Source: Ensifer sp. IC3342 (lineage in GTDB: Bacteria; Pseudomonadota; Alphaproteobacteria; Rhizobiales; Rhizobiaceae). From it: a stretch of 64,000 nt of DNA. The notes under the pieces were generated by a model. That model made no database searches. It was given only the letters and a program-made list of their open reading frames with translations, and was not told where the DNA came from. Both the position numbers and the translations under genes were made by a program. This document shows positions 35,075 through 46,109 of this stretch, one piece after another. The stretch is from the NCBI RefSeq assembly GCF_020193655.1, contig NZ_JADYVE010000001.1, positions 1,240,001 to 1,304,000 of the forward strand. The letters are read 5' to 3'. Position 1 is the stretch's first letter. Every line of letters starts with the position of its first letter.

Positions 35075-35110
35075 ACGAAAAAGCCCGCGGAGATCGCTCT
35101 CCGCGGGCTT
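35075..35110 (-). terminator. Intrinsic terminator after rpsA
   Basis: AAGCCCGCGGAGA (35081-35093) and TCTCCGCGGGCTT (35098-35110) form a 13-bp stem; on the minus strand it is followed by TTTTTC. It may also end the convergent gene on the plus strand, though the T run there is poor. Confidence 0.88.
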
Positions 35111-35132
35111 ATTACTTCTAGTTCCGCAACGA

Positions 35133-36839
35133 TTATTCGTTGGTCTGGCGGTTCTTCAGGGCGGCGCCGAGAATGTCGCCGAGCGAAGCGCCGGAGTCGG
35201 ACGAGCCGAACTGAGCGACGGCTTCCTTCTCTTCCGCGATTTCCAGAGCCTTGATCGACAGCTGGATTTTGCGGTCCTTCTTGGAGAAGTTGGTGACGCG
35301 GGCGTCAACAACCTGACCAATCGAGAAGCGCTCCGGACGCTGTTCGTCACGGTCACGCGACAGGTCCGCACGACGGATGAACGAGGTGATGTCTTCGTGG
35401 TTCACGAGCTTCACTTCGATGCCACCATCGTTGATCGCGATGACTTCGGCCGAAACAACGGCGTTCTTGCGCAGTTCGCCGGAAGCGGCAGCTTCACCGA
35501 CAGAATCCTTGCCGAGCTGCTTAATGCCGAGCGAGATGCGCTCCTTCTCGACGTCCACATCGAGAACGACAGCACGGACGACATCGCCCTTGTTGTATTC
35601 TTCGATGACCTGCTCGCCCGGACGGTTCCAGTCGAGGTCGGAGAGGTGGACCATGCCGTCGACATCGCCGTCGAGGCCGATGAACAGGCCGAATTCGGTC
35701 TTGTTCTTGACTTCGCCTTCGACTTCGGTGCCAGCCGGGTGGCTATGCGCGAATGCCTGCCACGGGTTCTCGAGCGTCTGCTTGAGGCCGAGCGAGATAC
35801 GACGCTTGGTCGGATCGACTTCGAGAACGACAACGTCGACTTCCTGGCTGGTGGACAGGATCTTGCCGGGGTGAACGTTCTTCTTGGTCCAGGACATTTC
35901 CGAGATGTGGATCAGGCCTTCGATGCCCGGCTCCAGCTCGACGAACGCACCGTAGTCGGTGATGTTCGTGACGGTACCGGAGATCTTCTTGCCGACCGGG
36001 TACTTCGCGCCGATGCCATCCCACGGATCGGACTCGAGCTGCTTCATGCCGAGCGAGATGCGGTGGGTTTCCTGGTTGATGCGGATGATCTGAACCTTGA
36101 CCTGCTGGCCGATGTTCAGGATTTCCGACGGATGGTTGACGCGACGCCATGCCATGTCCGTGACGTGCAGCAGACCATCGATGCCGCCGAGATCGACGAA
36201 CGCACCGTAGTCGGTGATGTTCTTGACGACACCCTCGACAACCTGGCCTTCCTCGAGGTTCTGAACGATTTCAGAACGCTGCTCGGCGCGGGACTCTTCC
36301 AGAACCGTACGGCGCGAGACCACGATGTTGCCGCGGCGCTTGTCCATCTTGAGGATTTCGAAGGGTTGCGGGTTGTGCATCAGCGGGGTTACGTCGCGGA
36401 TCGGACGGATGTCGACCTGCGAACGCGGCAGGAAGGCTACCGCGCCGTCGAGATCGACGGTGAAGCCGCCCTTGACCTGGTTGAAGATGATGCCTTCGAC
36501 GCGTTCGCCGGCTTCGAACTTCACTTCCAGGCGCTGCCAGCTTTCCTCGCGGCGAGCCTTTTCGCGCGACAGAACGGCTTCGCCGAGCGCGTTTTCGATG
36601 CGCTCAACATAGACTTCGACTTCGTCGCCGACCTTGAGCGAGCCGTCCTTGGCCTTGGCGCCGAATTCCTTCAGCGGCACGCGGCCTTCGACCTTCAGAC
36701 CGACGTCGACGATCGCGACGTCCTTTTCGATCGCGGTGATGACGCCCTTGGCGACATAGCCTTCGGCCAGGTCCGTCTTGGCGAAGGACTCTTCGAGAAG
36801 CGCTGCGAAATCATCACGGGTGGGGTTGGTTGCAGACAT
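35133..36839 (-). CDS. rpsA: 30S ribosomal protein S1
   Basis: S1 binds mRNA on the 30S subunit and helps initiation on structured leaders. The 568-residue product begins MSATNPTRDDFAALLEESF and contains six S1-type OB folds; clear copies include EGLIHISEMSWTKKNVHPGKIL, DGLLHVTDMAWRRVNHPSEIL and DGMVHLSDLDWNRPGEQVIEEYNKGD. The length is normal for alphaproteobacteria. cmk lies 163 bp upstream on the same strand, the conserved aroA-cmk-rpsA order. Confidence 0.97.
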   Translation of the reverse strand: MSATNPTRDDFAALLEESFAKTDLAEGYVAKGVITAIEKDVAIVDVGLKVEGRVPLKEFGAKAKDGSLKVGDEVEVYVERIENALGEAVLSREKARREESWQRLEVKFEAGERVEGIIFNQVKGGFTVDLDGAVAFLPRSQVDIRPIRDVTPLMHNPQPFEILKMDKRRGNIVVSRRTVLEESRAEQRSEIVQNLEEGQVVEGVVKNITDYGAFVDLGGIDGLLHVTDMAWRRVNHPSEILNIGQQVKVQIIRINQETHRISLGMKQLESDPWDGIGAKYPVGKKISGTVTNITDYGAFVELEPGIEGLIHISEMSWTKKNVHPGKILSTSQEVDVVVLEVDPTKRRISLGLKQTLENPWQAFAHSHPAGTEVEGEVKNKTEFGLFIGLDGDVDGMVHLSDLDWNRPGEQVIEEYNKGDVVRAVVLDVDVEKERISLGIKQLGKDSVGEAAASGELRKNAVVSAEVIAINDGGIEVKLVNHEDITSFIRRADLSRDRDEQRPERFSIGQVVDARVTNFSKKDRKIQLSIKALEIAEEKEAVAQFGSSDSGASLGDILGAALKNRQTNE

Positions 36840-37002
36840 AAAATCTCCTGATGCATCTCAAGAAGAGACGCACATGCGCCGGGGGTTAGCGTTAAACGGG
36901 CCTGAACCCAGTCCGCCCCCATCTGAAGGAGCAATCCGGCGCGTGGACGGAATTTCAGGCTTTTCGAGAACGCGATCGGGCAGGAGCCGACGATGGCTTT
37001 CT

Positions 37003-37640
37003 TCAAATCTTCCTTTGCAAGGCCGCGTCGATCAGCGTCTTCGCCGCCTGGAATGCCGCCTCTATACTCATTTCGGAAGTGTCAAGCAAGTGCGCATCCG
37101 CCGCCGGGCGAAGCGGGCTGTCGGCCCGGCCCATATCGCGCTCGTCGCGCTTTTTCACATCCTCGAAGATCGAGTCGTAATCGGCCGTCCCACCGCCTGC
37201 AACGATCTCGTCGTAACGCCTTTTCGCCCTGACTTCTGGCGACGCCGTCACATAGAGCTTCACGGTAGCATCGGGGCAGACGACGGTGCCGATATCGCGA
37301 CCGTCGAGTACGGTTCCCGGCTCCTTCCGCGAAAAGTCGCGCTGCGCCTCGACCAATGCGCGGCGTACGGCTGGCATGACCGCGATCTTCGACGCCGCCT
37401 CGCCGATCGCATGGGCGGACAGAACCGACCGGTCGAGACCGGAAAGCTCGACCTCGCGCGCCACCTTCTCGGCAACCGCCTCGTCATCGAGCGGCAGCCC
37501 GGCATCAATGAGCGCCTTGGCGGTGGCGCGATAGGTGAGCCCGGTGTCGAGATGGTGGAAGCCGTATTCCTCGGCGATCCGGCGCGAGAGCGTCCCCTTG
37601 CCGGCCGCGGCGGGCCCGTCGATAGCGATGGTGAGTGTCA

Positions 37641-37641
<1 letters not shown>
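37003..37641 (-). CDS. cmk: Cytidylate kinase
   Basis: Phosphorylates CMP and dCMP in nucleotide recycling. The 212-residue product has the P-loop [15 protein letters not shown] (9-23), the CMP-binding block [32 protein letters not shown] and the lid [25 protein letters not shown]. The ATG shares one base with the aroA stop (TAATG at 37639-37643), so it is translationally coupled to aroA. Confidence 0.97.
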
Positions 37642-39185
<1,544 letters not shown>

Positions 39186-39294
39186 TCATCAAGACGATTA
39201 TGGGGACCGGCTAATCATCATAAGCTTGATAACTTTCCACCCGCCGGCTTACCGGCAAGAGCCGGCTCGTCCGGCCATTCAAGAGGCTTTGACT

Positions 39295-39684
39295 GTGGCA
39301 AAACCGGAACTTGGAACAAAGCGCATAGACCCGGAAACGGGGCGCAAATTCTACGATCTGAACCGTGATCCGATCGTCTCCCCCTACACGGGCAAGTCCT
39401 ATCCGCTGTCCTTCTTCGAGGAGAGCTCCGTCGCCAAGGTGCTCGAGAAGGAGGAAGAGGAAGACGTAACGGAAGTCGACACCGAGAACACCGAAGTCGA
39501 ACTCGTTTCGCTCGAGGATGCCGACGACGAGGCATCGGGCGGCGACGACCTGCCGGATCTCGGTGACGACGATGTCGAGATCGACGGCGACGACGACGAC
39601 ACCTTCCTCGAGACCGACGACGAAGACGACGACGACGATATGAGCGACCTCATCGGCGTCTCCGACGAGGACGAGGACGTCTAA
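39295..39684 (+). CDS. TIGR02300-family acidic protein, GTG start
   Basis: The 129-residue cytoplasmic protein begins (V)AKPELGTKRIDPETGRKFYDLNRDPIVSPYTGKSYPLSFFE, the fixed TIGR02300 head (LGTKR.C in many members, here LGTKRID without the cysteine). The remaining 80 residues are almost all Asp/Glu with DDDDTFLETDDEDDDDDMSDLIG near the end. The GTG at 39295 follows AGAGG and matches the conserved N terminus, so a longer start at 39226 is less likely. Function unknown. It is divergent from aroA. Confidence 0.88.
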   Translation: MAKPELGTKRIDPETGRKFYDLNRDPIVSPYTGKSYPLSFFEESSVAKVLEKEEEEDVTEVDTENTEVELVSLEDADDEASGGDDLPDLGDDDVEIDGDDDDTFLETDDEDDDDDMSDLIGVSDEDEDV

Positions 39685-39762
39685 TCACCTGCAGGATATG
39701 GGCGGAGAACCGCCGCGCACATTTCTTCATTACGCTAAGCGTTTCAAATAACGCATGAAAGA

Positions 39763-39800
39763 CGCCCCGCCCGCCGCAACCCGTCGCGGTCGGGGCATTT
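39763..39800 (+). terminator. Possible terminator after the TIGR02300 gene
   Basis: GCCCCG (39763-39768) pairs with CGGGGC (39791-39796), with an inner CCGC/GCGG pair and a short ATTT tail. The T run is weak. Confidence 0.4.
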
Positions 39801-39935
39801 CCCGGAACGAGAAATAAAATCGTACCGGCCTTAAATTTTCGGCTTGCCATCTGCAAAAAGCAGAAGTAATAAGCCGCCACTCGCCGGGCACAACGCTCGA
39901 CGATGTTCCCGGAACCGGCAGTGCCGGACCCTGAT

Positions 39936-40011
<76 letters not shown>

Positions 40012-40216
40012 AAATCTTCCAATGACTTGCGATACGAAGGTGTACGACGCGCGTAGATTTCTCGCGCGTGCGCGTTGCACTCCCGGCAACGTCGTCAGAA
40101 TGATGTCGGCGATGACGGCAACCTCGGCTGGTGACAAATGCAAGGGCCTTGCTGTCCGCGAGATCATGGTGGAATTTACAGTAAATTAACCAACCAGGCG
40201 CCAGAACAGTTACCGC

Positions 40217-41002
40217 ATGTTCCTTGCCTCCAAGATCTTCTGGCTCGTTGCCCAGCCGCTCTCGTTCGCCTTCTTCAGCGTCCTCATCGGCTTTCTGCTG
40301 GCGCTGCGCGGCCGCGCACGCATTGGCGGCGTCTTCGGCTCGCTTGGCCTCGTGGTGCTGTTCCTGACCCTGTTCACGACGACGGGCTCCTATTTCCTGC
40401 AGATCCTCGAAGACCGGTTTCCCCGCCCTTCCCCGCCGACGGAGCTTACCTGCATCATCGTGCTCGGCGGTGCCTTCGAGAACGTGGTGATTGACGGGCG
40501 CGGCGGCATTGAACTCAACCAGGCGGCGGAGCGCTTCGTCGAGACCGTCCGGCTCGCCAGGGCTTATCCGGCCGCGCGCATCCTTGTTTCAGGTGGGGAC
40601 GGCTCCTTGAGCGGCGGCTATGCCGGCGACGCGGAGGCCTCGCGGGCGTTCTTCGACGCGCTCGACATCGCCCCCGATCGTCTCGTCCGTGAGGAAGACT
40701 CGCGCACCACCTTCGAGAACGCGCGCTATACCAAGGACCTGCTCGCCCAGAACCGAATGGAACATTGCGCGCTTGTCACCTCGGCCTACCACATGCCGCG
40801 CTCGATCGGCCTCTTTCGTTCATTCGGCATCGACGTGATGCCCTGGCCGACGGATTACCGGACGAGCGGCAAGGTGCGGCTCGGCTTCGACTTCACTCAG
40901 CCCTCACTCAATGCGCAACTGGCGACGACTGCCGCCAAGGAATGGACCGGGCTGCTCGCCTACTATCTACTCGGCCGGACGCAGACGATCCTGCCGCAAT
41001 AG
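40217..41002 (+). CDS. YdcF/SanA (DUF218) family membrane-anchored protein
   Basis: The 261-residue protein has two N-terminal membrane helices (about 3-32 and 36-58) and then a DUF218 domain with TCIIVLGGAFEN, NQAAERFVETVRLARAYPAARILVSGGDGS, GDAEASRAFFDALDI, EEDSRTTFENARYTKDLL, VTSAYHMPRSIGLFRSFG and DVMPWPTDY. Related proteins (ElyC, SanA, YdcF) act at the cell envelope and vancomycin barrier in E. coli. Single gene after tRNA-Ala. Confidence 0.88.
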   Translation: MFLASKIFWLVAQPLSFAFFSVLIGFLLALRGRARIGGVFGSLGLVVLFLTLFTTTGSYFLQILEDRFPRPSPPTELTCIIVLGGAFENVVIDGRGGIELNQAAERFVETVRLARAYPAARILVSGGDGSLSGGYAGDAEASRAFFDALDIAPDRLVREEDSRTTFENARYTKDLLAQNRMEHCALVTSAYHMPRSIGLFRSFGIDVMPWPTDYRTSGKVRLGFDFTQPSLNAQLATTAAKEWTGLLAYYLLGRTQTILPQ

Positions 41003-41045
41003 GTTTTGCGATAGGCCGTGCCCGGTGAGCCCCATTCGCCTGCCG

Positions 41046-41150
41046 GCACCTTCTCTCCGCAGGCGGGGCAAGCGTCAAGCGGGGCCGTCGCGCGCGACAT
41101 CGCCGTTTGAGGGGGAGAGGGCTGCGCCAAACTCCGCGTCCCCTCTCGCC
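41046..41150. repeat. Diverged CT/GA-rich palindromic repeat
   Basis: Contains CACCTTCTCTCCGCAGGCGG, GAGGGGGAGAGGGCTGCG and CCCCTCTCGCCGCAAGCGGG. It is related in pattern to the repeat at 7860-7975 and has no coding potential. Confidence 0.4.
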
Positions 41151-41298
41151 GCAAGCGGGAGACGTTTCCTCAGTTTGAGTTGTCACCCATATCCTTGGAT
41201 AGCACAGCCTTCCGCCCCGCTGACTTATTCCCGCCGTTGCGCTAATGAACGCGGATAGCGTCAGCCCCAGGCTCGGCGCAATCCAGAGCGGAGCATTC

Positions 41299-41934
41299 AT
41301 GCCGATCCTCGAAATCCTTGACTATGCCGGTGTGGCCGTCTTCGCGGCGACCGGCGCGCTTTCGGCGTCGCGCAAGCAGCTCGATATCATCGGCTATCTC
41401 TTTCTCGCCTCCATCACCGGCATCGGCGGCGGCACGATGCGCGACGTGATCCTGGGGACAACACCGGTGTTCTGGGTGTTGAACCCGGCCTATCTAATCG
41501 TCTGCGCCTCGGTCGGGCTCCTGGTGTTCCTCACATCGCACCGCTTCGAGTCCCGCTACCGCGTGCTTGTGTGGCTCGATGCGGTCGGGCTTTCGGCCTA
41601 TTGCGTCATGGGTGCGGCCAAGGGGCTGGCGGCGACAGGCTCGCCGATCGTCGCGATCGTGACCGGCATGCTGACGGCGACCTTCGGCGGCATCCTGCGC
41701 GATCTGCTCGCCGGCGAACCCTCCGTGCTCTTGAGACCGGAAATCTACGTCACCGCGGCCCTTGTCGGCGCAGGCGCCTTCGTTCTGGCGACGATGGTCG
41801 GCATGCCGCTCGCGGCGACCTCGGCGCTCGGCGTGCTGGCGGCCTTTGCCGTGCGCGGCGGCGCGTTGCGGTATGGCTGGACACTGCCGACGGGCAAGGC
41901 CGGTCCTGGCCGCGACCCGAGCGACGTGATGTAG
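41299..41934 (+). CDS. TRIC-like/UPF0126 membrane protein
   Basis: The 211-residue inner-membrane protein has two homologous halves of three helices. The conserved GGGTMRDVILG in the first half and GGILRDLLAGEPSVLL in the second are the UPF0126 signatures, and the fold is now assigned to trimeric intracellular cation channel-like proteins. ATG 41299 has GGAG at 5-nt spacing; an ATG at 41245 is less likely. E. coli YadS/YicG belong here; YicG is tied to glycine uptake. Substrate here is unknown. Confidence 0.87.
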   Translation: MPILEILDYAGVAVFAATGALSASRKQLDIIGYLFLASITGIGGGTMRDVILGTTPVFWVLNPAYLIVCASVGLLVFLTSHRFESRYRVLVWLDAVGLSAYCVMGAAKGLAATGSPIVAIVTGMLTATFGGILRDLLAGEPSVLLRPEIYVTAALVGAGAFVLATMVGMPLAATSALGVLAAFAVRGGALRYGWTLPTGKAGPGRDPSDVM

Positions 41935-41994
41935 AAGTGTCTGTAAATATCACGCCGCCTTCAGCGTCCGCCGGAGGCGGCGCCGTTCTTGCGG

Positions 41995-42417
41995 TCAGCG
42001 GTCGGACTTGCGACGCAGGCGGATCACGACGTCGACATGGGAAATCTCCATGCCTTCCGGAGGCTCCGGGAGATTGTCGATCTGGATGTTGCTCACCGGA
42101 ATGTCGAGCACCTCATTCTGTCCTTCGACGAAGAAATGATGGTGGTCGGACACATTGGTGTCGAAATAGGTCTTGGCGCTCTCGACCGCCAGCACGCGGA
42201 TCATGCCCGCTTCGGTGAACTGGTGCAGCGTGTTGTAGACGGTCGCGAGCGAAACCGGAACGCCGGCCTCAACCGCCTCTTCGTGCAATTCCTCGACGGT
42301 CAAATGACGGTCGCCCTTTGCGAAAATGAGATCCGCAAGCGCGACACGCTGGCGTGTCGGACGCAACCCCGAATTGCGCAGCCTCTCCTGCGAACACATT
42401 TGTGGTGCTTTCGTCAT
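41995..42417 (-). CDS. irr: Iron response regulator Irr (Fur family)
   Basis: Irr is the main low-iron regulator of Rhizobiales; it binds heme and represses or activates ICE-box genes. From ATG 42417 the protein has 140 residues: a winged helix (RNSGLRPTRQRVALADLIFAKGDRHLTVEELHEEAVEAGVPVSLATVYNTLHQFTEAGMIR), then TYFDTNVSDHHHFFVEGQNEVLDIP with the HHH heme-sensing motif (92-94). The N-terminal Cys-Pro heme motif of Bradyrhizobium Irr is absent, as in Rhizobium. A GTG-started version from 42450 is possible. It is divergent from fabA, the usual rhizobial order. Its binding site is visible upstream of mbfA at 7789-7805. Confidence 0.93.
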   Translation of the reverse strand: MTKAPQMCSQERLRNSGLRPTRQRVALADLIFAKGDRHLTVEELHEEAVEAGVPVSLATVYNTLHQFTEAGMIRVLAVESAKTYFDTNVSDHHHFFVEGQNEVLDIPVSNIQIDNLPEPPEGMEISHVDVVIRLRRKSDR

Positions 42418-42802
42418 ACGCAGCCGTTTCGGTATCCTGGCCAAATTCACAGATTATCCGTTTGCGATATAACTTCTGCGGCCGCCGCTTTCAATAGATT
42501 CCGAGCTTCCGGGGGTGCAAACGCCTGAAAATCGGCCCAAAGCAGGGGAAGGCTGGCATTTAACTCTGGCCGTGCCCACATTCATACTGTAAGCGACGGC
42601 GGAACGATGTCGCCAATAAGAGCCGAATGAGAGAAAATGTGAAGCGGGTTTTCGCCGCCGTCCGCACTAACTTATAGGATATCGCAGAAGCGGAAACTGC
42701 GGCAGGCAGGATAGCCATCGGCGTAGGCCACGCTTCAATTCAGCCCGAACTTGTTCTAAAGCAGGTCGGAGAACACTCAGTTACTCGGGGAAGCAACCAT
42801 TC
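42418..42802. other. irr-fabA divergent intergenic region
   Basis: 385 bp with no supported gene. It must hold promoters for both irr and the fabABI operon. I see no ICE dyad of the TTTAGAA-N3-TTCTAAA type here, so irr autorepression through a perfect box is not supported by eye. Confidence 0.5.
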
Positions 42803-43318
42803 ATGACCACCAGACAATCCAGCTTCAGCTATGAGGAAATCCTGACCTGCGGCCGAGGTGAAATGTTTGGCCCCGGCAATGCCCAACTGCCGTTGCCGCC
42901 GATGCTGATGTTCAACCGCATCACCGATATCTCGGAGACCGGTGGCCCGCACGACAAGGGTTACGTCCGCGCCGAGTTCGACATCACGCCGGACCTCTGG
43001 TTCTTCCCCTGCCATTTCATGGGCGACCCCGTCATGCCGGGCTGCCTTGGCCTCGATGCCATGTGGCAGCTGACCGGCTTCTTCCTCGGCTGGCTCGGTG
43101 AGCCCGGCAAGGGCCGCGCGATTTCCACCGGCGAGGTGAAATTCACCGGGATGGTAACGCCCACGACCAAGCTGGTCGAATACGGTATCGACTTCAAGCG
43201 CGTGATGCGCGGCCGGCTGGTGCTCGGCATTGCCGACGGCTGGATGAAGGCCGACGGCGAAGTGATCTACAAGGCCAGCGACCTCAGGGTCGGTCTTTTC
43301 CAGGAAAAGGCCGACTGA
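42803..43318 (+). CDS. fabA: 3-hydroxydecanoyl-ACP dehydratase/isomerase
   Basis: FabA dehydrates 3-hydroxydecanoyl-ACP and isomerises the trans-2 product to cis-3, the branch point of unsaturated fatty-acid synthesis. The 171-residue product has the hot-dog fold marks [12 protein letters not shown] and [23 protein letters not shown] with catalytic His71 and Asp85. The operon order fabA-fabB-fabI is intact (48 bp to fabB). Confidence 0.97.
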   Translation: MTTRQSSFSYEEILTCGRGEMFGPGNAQLPLPPMLMFNRITDISETGGPHDKGYVRAEFDITPDLWFFPCHFMGDPVMPGCLGLDAMWQLTGFFLGWLGEPGKGRAISTGEVKFTGMVTPTTKLVEYGIDFKRVMRGRLVLGIADGWMKADGEVIYKASDLRVGLFQEKAD

Positions 43319-43366
43319 GCCGCAAAAAAGGCCAGGACGGGTTCAAGTTAAGAAAAGGTCAGTACC

Positions 43367-44587
43367 ATGAGACGGGTTGTTGTCACGGGCCTCGGCATCG
43401 TTTCCTCGATCGGTAACAATGCCGAGGAAGTCACGGCATCGCTGCGCGATGCGAAATCGGGCATCACGTTCTCCCCGGACTTCGCCGAGAACGGCTTCAA
43501 GTGCCAGGTCTGGGGCGCGCCCTCGCTCGACCCGGCGGACCTCGTCGACCGGCGCGCCATGCGCTTCCTGTCGCAAGGCGGCGCCTGGAATCACGTGGCG
43601 ATGAAGCAGGCGATCGCAGATTCGGGCCTCGAATCCGGCGATATCACCAACGAACGCACCGGCATCATCATGGGCTCTGGCGGTCCTTCGACCCGCACGA
43701 TCGTCGAGGCCGCCGACATTACTCGCAAGAATGTCAGCCCCAAGCGCATCGGTCCCTTCGCGGTGCCGAAGGCGATGTCCTCGACGGCCTCGGCCACACT
43801 TGCGACCTGGTTCCAGATCCACGGCGTCAACTACTCGATCTCGTCCGCCTGCTCGACCTCGGCGCATTGCATCGGCAATGCCGCGGAAATGATCCAATGG
43901 GGCAAGCAGGATGTAATGTTCGCCGGCGGCCACGAGGACCTCGACTGGACGATGTCCAACCTCTTCGATGCGATGGGCGCGATGTCCTCGAAGTTCAACG
44001 ACACGCCGTCTTCGGCCTCGCGCGCCTATGATGCCAACCGCGACGGCTTCGTGATTGCCGGCGGCGCCGGCGTTCTGGTGCTCGAGGAGCTGGAACACGC
44101 CAAGGCACGCGGCGCCAAGATTTATGCCGAGATCGTCGGCTATGGCGCAACCTCTGACGGTTACGACATGGTTGCCCCGTCCGGCGAGGGTGCGGTGCGC
44201 TGCATGCGCCAGGCGCTTGCGACGGTGAAGGGCGATGTCGACTACATCAACACGCACGGAACCTCGACGCCAGTCGGCGACTCCAAGGAAATCGGCGCCA
44301 TTCGCGAAGTCTTCGGCGAAAAGATGCCGCACATCCAGTCGACCAAATCGCTCACGGGCCATTCGCTGGGCGCTGCCGGCGTCCAGGAATCGATCTATGG
44401 CCTATTGATGATGCAGGCCGGCTTCATCGGTGAAAGCGCGCATATCAGCGAGCTCGACCCGGAGTTCGAAGGCGTACCGATCGTCCGCAAGCGGATCGAC
44501 AACGCCAAGATCGACACGGTTCTTTCGAACTCCTTCGGTTTCGGCGGCACCAACGCCACGCTCGTCTTCCAGCGCTACAACGGATAA
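43367..44587 (+). CDS. fabB: 3-oxoacyl-ACP synthase I
   Basis: FabB elongates the cis-3-decenoyl-ACP made by FabA. The 406-residue condensing enzyme shows the Cys-His-His triad: Cys162 in [12 protein letters not shown], His297 in [13 protein letters not shown] and His332 in [12 protein letters not shown]. The C-terminal [15 protein letters not shown] is the family signature. It is 4 bp upstream of fabI. Confidence 0.97.
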   Translation: MRRVVVTGLGIVSSIGNNAEEVTASLRDAKSGITFSPDFAENGFKCQVWGAPSLDPADLVDRRAMRFLSQGGAWNHVAMKQAIADSGLESGDITNERTGIIMGSGGPSTRTIVEAADITRKNVSPKRIGPFAVPKAMSSTASATLATWFQIHGVNYSISSACSTSAHCIGNAAEMIQWGKQDVMFAGGHEDLDWTMSNLFDAMGAMSSKFNDTPSSASRAYDANRDGFVIAGGAGVLVLEELEHAKARGAKIYAEIVGYGATSDGYDMVAPSGEGAVRCMRQALATVKGDVDYINTHGTSTPVGDSKEIGAIREVFGEKMPHIQSTKSLTGHSLGAAGVQESIYGLLMMQAGFIGESAHISELDPEFEGVPIVRKRIDNAKIDTVLSNSFGFGGTNATLVFQRYNG

Positions 44588-44591
44588 CACC

Positions 44592-45398
44592 ATGAACGGA
44601 CTGATGAACGGAAAGCGCGGCCTCATCATGGGTGTGGCCAACAACCATTCTATTGCCTGGGGAATTTCGAAGGCGCTCGCCGCCCAGGGCGCCGAACTCG
44701 CGTTCACCTATCAGGGCGAAGCGCTCGGCAAGCGGGTGAAGCCGCTCGCCGCCGAGGTCAATTCCGACTTTCTGCTGCCCTGCGACGTCGAGGACATCGC
44801 CTCGGTCGACGCCGTGATCGCCGCGATCAAGGAGCGGTGGGGAAAGCTCGATTTCGTCGTTCACGCCATCGGCTTCTCCGACAAGAACGAGCTGAAGGGG
44901 CTTTACGCAGACACCACGCGCGAAAATTTCAGCCGCACGATGGTCATCTCCTGCTTCTCCTTCACCGAGATCGCCAAGCGCGCGGCCGAGCTGATGAACG
45001 AAGGCGGCACGATGCTGACGCTGACCTATGGCGGCTCGACGCGGGTGATGCCGAACTACAATGTGATGGGTGTTGCCAAGGCGGCGCTCGAAGCCTCGGT
45101 GCGCTATCTCGCCGCCGACTACGGCACGCGCGGCATCCGCGTCAACGCGATCTCCGCCGGGCCGATCCGGACGCTCGCCGGCGCCGGCATCTCGGACGCC
45201 CGCGCGATGCTGTCGTGGCAGCAGAAGAATTCGCCGCTGCGCCGCACGGTGACGATCGACGATGTCGGCAATTCCGCGCTGTACCTTCTTTCCGACCTTT
45301 CGCGCGGCGTCACGGGCGAAATCCACTATGTGGATTCCGGCTACAACATCACCTCCATGCCGACGCTCGAGGCATTGCGCACGGCCGACGTGGAGTAA
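44592..45398 (+). CDS. fabI: Enoyl-ACP reductase (NADH), FabI
   Basis: FabI catalyses the last reduction of each fatty-acid elongation cycle. From ATG 44592 the protein has 268 residues, the normal length. Marks are GLIMGVANNHSIAWGIS (NAD-binding), Tyr146 and the catalytic Tyr156-x6-Lys163 in YNVMGVAK, as in E. coli FabI, and NAISAGPIRTLAGAGI. The longer frame from 44430 overlaps fabB and is rejected. It ends the fabABI operon; a RIME1 follows 23 bp later. Confidence 0.96.
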   Translation: MNGLMNGKRGLIMGVANNHSIAWGISKALAAQGAELAFTYQGEALGKRVKPLAAEVNSDFLLPCDVEDIASVDAVIAAIKERWGKLDFVVHAIGFSDKNELKGLYADTTRENFSRTMVISCFSFTEIAKRAAELMNEGGTMLTLTYGGSTRVMPNYNVMGVAKAALEASVRYLAADYGTRGIRVNAISAGPIRTLAGAGISDARAMLSWQQKNSPLRRTVTIDDVGNSALYLLSDLSRGVTGEIHYVDSGYNITSMPTLEALRTADVE

Positions 45399-45421
45399 GA
45401 CAGCCGATCCGGGTTATTCAC

Positions 45422-45526
45422 GAGAGCGCCGCGCGTCTTATCAGACGCGCGGCGCTGTAATACTTTGAAGTGCTGCGTGTTTTTGTCCTTAAATCGGCCA
45501 GGATTTAAGGAAACCTGCAGTAGGTC
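45422..45526 (+). repeat. RIME1-like intergenic mosaic element, copy 5
   Basis: One of the best-preserved copies: GCGCCGCGCGTCTTATCAGA with CGCGCGGCGC form a near-perfect hairpin, the linker is TACTTTGAAGTGCTGCGTG, and the second hairpin is CCTTAAATCG...GGATTTAAGG. It lies directly downstream of fabI. Confidence 0.8.
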
Positions 45527-45577
45527 GACGCAATTGCGGACGATTACACACTTTTCCCGGAATTGCTCGAACCCGGA

Positions 45578-45820
45578 TCAGGCCGCCGTCCAGGCCCAGA
45601 TCAATCCGAACAGAATGGCCAGAAGTCCGAGGCCGACGATGGCTGTCGCGCCACGCATGTGGCGCAGCTTTCCCGGCACAAGCGGCACGCGATAGAGTTT
45701 GCGCAGGAACGGAAGGGGGACTTCCGACGTCGCGCCATGTCCCTCGGCACTCTTGATGTCGCGCGCAATCACTTCTTCAACATCTTCCATCATAGGGGGT
45801 CGAGCGGGTCCGAATCCCAT
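45578..45820 (-). CDS. Small single-span membrane protein
   Basis: I do not recognise this family. The 80-residue product has a soluble N-terminal half (MMEDVEEVIARDIKSAEGHG), the segment FLRKLYRVPLVPGKLRHMRG and one C-terminal membrane helix (ATAIVGLGLLAILFGLIWAW). GAGGAG with 6-nt spacing precedes the ATG at 45820, which supports it as a real gene. It sits between two RIME1 copies in direct orientation. Confidence 0.65.
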   Translation of the reverse strand: MGFGPARPPMMEDVEEVIARDIKSAEGHGATSEVPLPFLRKLYRVPLVPGKLRHMRGATAIVGLGLLAILFGLIWAWTAA

Positions 45821-45904
45821 AGCCTGCTCCTCTCCTTTAAAGACGCACCGACGTGGCTATGGTGTGCCTGATCGCCCCTGCTGGCAACTGGAAACGGCGT
45901 GTCA

Positions 45905-46010
45905 CGGCCACAGCGCTTTTTGGGACGCGCAGAGCTCGCTGTGGCACTTTGAATTGCTGCATGATTTTATTCTCAAATCGATTCCGATTTGAGAAATCAT
46001 GCCGTAAGCG
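45905..46010 (+). repeat. RIME1-like intergenic mosaic element, copy 6
   Basis: The first palindrome is diverged (CAGCGCTTTTTGGGACGCGC). The linker GCACTTTGAATTGCTGCATG is intact and the second hairpin is CAAATCG...CGATTTGAG. Confidence 0.7.
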
Positions 46011-46109
46011 ACGGCGCTGTCCGGAGCGCGTGCGTCCATGTGAAGGCTAACTCTTGGAACTTACGCGATTCCGGACGGAAAGCCGTTACACGCTTCTCCT
46101 GGAATTGCT

